From: Inonotus obliquus
Lineage: Eukaryota; Basidiomycota; Agaricomycetes; Hymenochaetales; Hymenochaetaceae
Assembly (NCBI GenBank): GCA_032164295.1
Contig: JAJHTX010000001.1
Coordinates: 3,348,001 to 3,412,000 of the forward strand
Length of the DNA stretch: 64,000 nt
Direction of reading: 5' to 3'
This document shows positions 61,342 to 64,000 of this stretch, piece by piece. Position 1 is the first letter of the stretch; each line of letters begins with the position of its first letter. The position numbers and the translations under genes were made by a program. Below the pieces are notes generated by a model, which was not told the origin of the DNA, did no database searches, and saw only the letters and a list, made by a program, of their open reading frames with translations.

Positions 61342-62305
61342 ATGTCCTTCAGAGCCGCTGCTTCATCCTCCTTACGAACAAACTTAAGAACAAACTCACT
61401 CTTGCGTAATGCAGAACGCTCTCCATTATCGTTGATCGCTACGTCGTCGTTGCGAAGCCAAGTATGTAGAGGGAGATGTGCTTCGACGTTGGTTAATGGA
61501 TGGGGTCCGTCGGTTAGCTCAACGTCTTCAACAAGGTTGACGACGCGGACGGTACAAAGAGCTGCACCTCGACTTGGTGAGTCTCTACACCCGCTATATC
61601 AAGAATATCTAACTTATGCGTAATATAGCCCGATCCATGTTCATCCAAACAGAGTCAACACCAAACGACGACTCATTAAAATTCATCCCGGGTGTAGAGG
61701 TCATGCAAGATGGTTCAGCAGAGTTCCTTGATACCCGGTCTGCGCTTGCGTCGCCATTAGCATTACGGCTCATGGGAGTCGATGGTGTACGCGCGGTGTT
61801 TTACGGACCGGACTTCGTTACAGTTTCGAAAGATCCTGACGTCCCATGGTCCGTAATCAAACCGGAAGTATACTCGTTGTTAATGGAGCATTTCTCATCC
61901 GGAGAGCCGTTGTTCCGTAGTGAAGAGGAGAGAGAAGCTGCTGGACCCCAGGATACAAGAATACTCGATACGGATTCTGACACTATTGCGATGATTAAAG
62001 AACTCATCTCAACTCGTGTACGACCTGCGATTATGGAAGACGGAGGTGACATCGAGCTTTGTGAATTCGGCGAGGATGGGATCGTAAAACTCAAACTCAA
62101 AGGAAGCTGTCGAGGATGTTCGTCTAGCACAGTAACACTGAAGACGGGTATCGAGCGTATGATGATGCATTATATTCCTGAGGTGAAGGGTGTAGAACAG
62201 GTTGAGGATGTCGAGGAAAAGATCGCACTGGAGGAGTTTGAGAAACTGGAGAAGAGATTACATTCCGAGCAAGCGGAGAAAGTACGGAAGCAGGACTCAC
62301 CGTGA
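61342..62305 (+). CDS. NFU1: mitochondrial iron-sulfur cluster protein NFU1
   Basis: Exons 61342-61576 and 61629-62305, giving 303 residues. Start at 61342 (MSFRAAASSSLRTNLRTNSLLRNAERS), a Ser/Arg-rich mitochondrial leader; an in-frame Met at 61306 is also possible. The N-terminal Nfu domain reads 'SMFIQTESTPNDDSLKFIPG', 'SPLALRLMGVDGVRAVFYGPDFVTVSK'. The NifU C-terminal domain reads 'LISTRVRPAIMEDGGDIELCEF', 'LKGSCRGCSSSTVTLKTGIERMMMHYIPEV' with the cluster-binding CxxC (CRGC). Nfu1 passes [4Fe-4S] clusters to lipoate synthase and respiratory enzymes, downstream of Isa1/Isa2. Confidence 0.95.
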
Positions 62306-62663
62306 GTTAGTTCAATCATCTTTCGTCCTTGTCGTTTACTGATTATTTCTAAAGGATGGCACAATACATGTCCGTATAGAGCCTTAATGACACGATGTAT
62401 TGTACGGACAGCACACATTGTAATCTACTGCATTACCACGAACTAGAATAATGCAATTTTTGCTTCCTGGTGATTCTTTGCGTACGCCAGGGAGAATTCT
62501 ACTCGTTCAAGAATAATCTTATATAATACGATCTGGACATGTGAATCTACATAAAAGCCCATCACTGCAGAATTATGTGAAAGTCGTAAAACCTTGTGCC
62601 TCAATACATGAAGACGAGGTATCAGAAAAATAAATACTAGTACTGCGATACTAAAAAGAGATA
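62306..62663. other. convergent 3' region of NFU1 and the DUF6534 gene
   Basis: About 360 bp with no convincing gene. Confidence 0.4.
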
Positions 62664-64000
62664 CTAAGATTGTAGTGGTACATGTTTCTGAGAAGGCTCC
62701 CTTTCCTGTTAGCCAAACACCCATAAGGCTGTGCGTGCCAAAGTTTGCGAATGAAAGATAATGGACGTACCGTCTCCGCCTCGATTGGAGCGGTATTATC
62801 AAGCCCATCCTTTTCCACCCTCTTACGCAGATCTGACTGAGTACCAGGAACACTCTCCATGCTAACGTGTGTGAGCCCACTTGGCCACGTCGCGCGCAAG
62901 TCAGTCAACTCGATGGGATCGTTTCTGTGCCCGCGAAGTTGCACGGCACCTCGGAACTGCGGTGTTGCTGCGGAGCGGGATGAGGGCGTTGCGTCTGAGA
63001 GGGAAGAGGTTTCATTATCGTGGCCCATGCCGCGGAGGACTTGTCGTGTGTTAAGCCTATGAAATGATATTGATTGATAATAGCCGCTGCGCGGATGATA
63101 CCGAAGACGTACGTCGCGAGCAGAGTGTTCGCATAAACTAGAAGATCAACAGGTGAGTGGCAGCCGAGAGAAAGGAGCATACAGCGTACGTTTACCGACA
63201 CAGAAGTCAACAGCGAGGAAATAGAACGAGTCGGGTATGACTTTGAACTGGATGCACATGTCAAAAGTTTGGATGATTGAATAGGTTAAAGTCTCAAAAT
63301 CTACCAGGACGACCTCAATGACCACTACGACACTGAAGCGAATCATTGAGGATAGATCAAACATCTACATGAGCATTACTCACGACGTTAGAAGGCATCG
63401 GTTGACCGCATAAACCATCAGTGTGTTGAGCAGCGCATTTGTTCTATTGTAGTAGAAAGCACGATGTTTCAGCCGGAATTGGACCATCGCATAACAGGAA
63501 GATTCCTACCCCCGGAATCCTGATTTTACACTATGTAAGAAATAGCAGAGCGAACATGCGATGAGTACATCGGGGAAGACGGCGGATATCGCGAAAGGCA
63601 GGGCAGCGGTGTACTGGTGGAGGACGGTCTTAGTGCGTGAAGACCGGAACAAACTACGCAACCTTACCGTAATTGAAGGAATCTTGTCAAGTCGCTTCAG
63701 AATGAGCCTGTCTTAATAACATGAGAGATAGAAGATGCTTCATGTGCAAAGTACAAACATCAAGGTGACAGTTTCTAGACATTTCCGGATCAGTGAAATG
63801 AAAGATACGGAGTGCTTATCTGCCCACCTATGCCAAATGCTAAAGTCGTGGATGTACGTCAGTGGTTTGCGCGGATTGTGGGTGAGCCTTTCAGGTTTGG
63901 CATACCAAAGTGTGCGAGGATGGCAACCATCTGAAATGCGGGATATCACTCAAAAGCTTGTGGGTGAAAAGAAATGAGCATACAATAAGAATTGTGAGCC
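62664..64000 (-). CDS. DUF6534 seven-helix membrane protein (5' end beyond the right edge)
   Basis: Many small exons. Spliced parts read 'MVAILAHFAFGIETVTLM', 'LILKRLDKIPSIT', 'TVLHQYTAALPFAISAVFP', 'DVLIACSLCYFLHSVKSGFRGTNALLN', 'TLMVYAVNRCLLTSVVVVIEVVL', 'FKVIPDSFYFLAVDFCVGKLYANTLLATLNTRQVLRG', then a hydrophilic tail ending 'ERE PSQKHVPLQS' with the stop at 62664. The 'KLYANTLLATLNTRQ' end is the hallmark of the basidiomycete DUF6534 family, many-membered and of unknown function, with a receptor-like topology. The acceptor before 'MVAIL' and an upstream donor near 63984 show that the gene continues past 64000. If the last intron is retained the protein would end at 62651 instead. Confidence 0.82.

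Overview
The window is nuclear DNA from a filamentous basidiomycete, most likely an Agaricomycete. The genes are packed with short introns (mostly about 50-70 nt). They include basidiomycete-type families (a DUF6534 membrane protein, a DUF7704-like membrane protein, expanded TRANK1-like helicases). There are no operons and no bacterial signals. All gene models below were spliced by eye from splice sites and family motifs; nothing was run against a database.

Left third (1-24.4 kb): a tandem array of very large minus-strand genes encoding TRANK1-like superfamily-1 helicases. Copy A is cut by the left edge. Copies B (about 6.1-13.85 kb) and C (about 15.9-23.6 kb) are full length and carry all helicase motifs, TPR-like repeats and long C-terminal regions. 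Between A and B lie a decayed serine-protease-like gene and a fourth, truncated helicase 5' end (D). Each helicase 5' flank ends in a copy, or the start of a copy, of the 5' leader of the SEC4/RAB8 gene, which stands complete only at the right end of the array. The duplicated unit therefore seems to have been 'helicase gene plus divergent SEC4 leader'. The array also holds copy-specific insertions and a strongly homogenised 5' segment shared by B and C.

Middle and right (24.5-64 kb): ordinary single-copy housekeeping genes. In order these are SEC4/RAB8 GTPase, ARP5 (INO80 subunit), a 6PGDH/3-hydroxyisobutyrate-dehydrogenase-like enzyme, DOT1 H3K79 methyltransferase, a BAR-SH3 protein (HOB1/RVS167), SDO1/SBDS, ALG1 mannosyltransferase, chorismate synthase ARO2, a SAP30/Sin3-binding-like protein, a secreted Asn/Gly-rich protein, an unrecognised Arg/Ser-rich protein, a UBE2W-type E2, a copper-fist transcription factor, ISA1, a DUF7704-like membrane protein, NFU1 and a DUF6534 membrane protein cut by the right edge. 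The 2 kb before DOT1 hold non-autonomous inverted-repeat elements, including one inserted inside a copy of its own family.

Functional themes: chromatin (ARP5, DOT1, SAP30-like), membrane traffic (SEC4, BAR-SH3), and a right-hand metal neighbourhood (copper-fist factor, then two mitochondrial Fe-S assembly genes within about 6.5 kb). The best candidate for an undescribed system is the helicase array. Its proteins join an N-terminal region resembling the RelE/ParE toxin fold (inference from motif pattern) to an SF1 helicase and TPR repeats, and it evolves by tandem duplication, gene conversion and decay.
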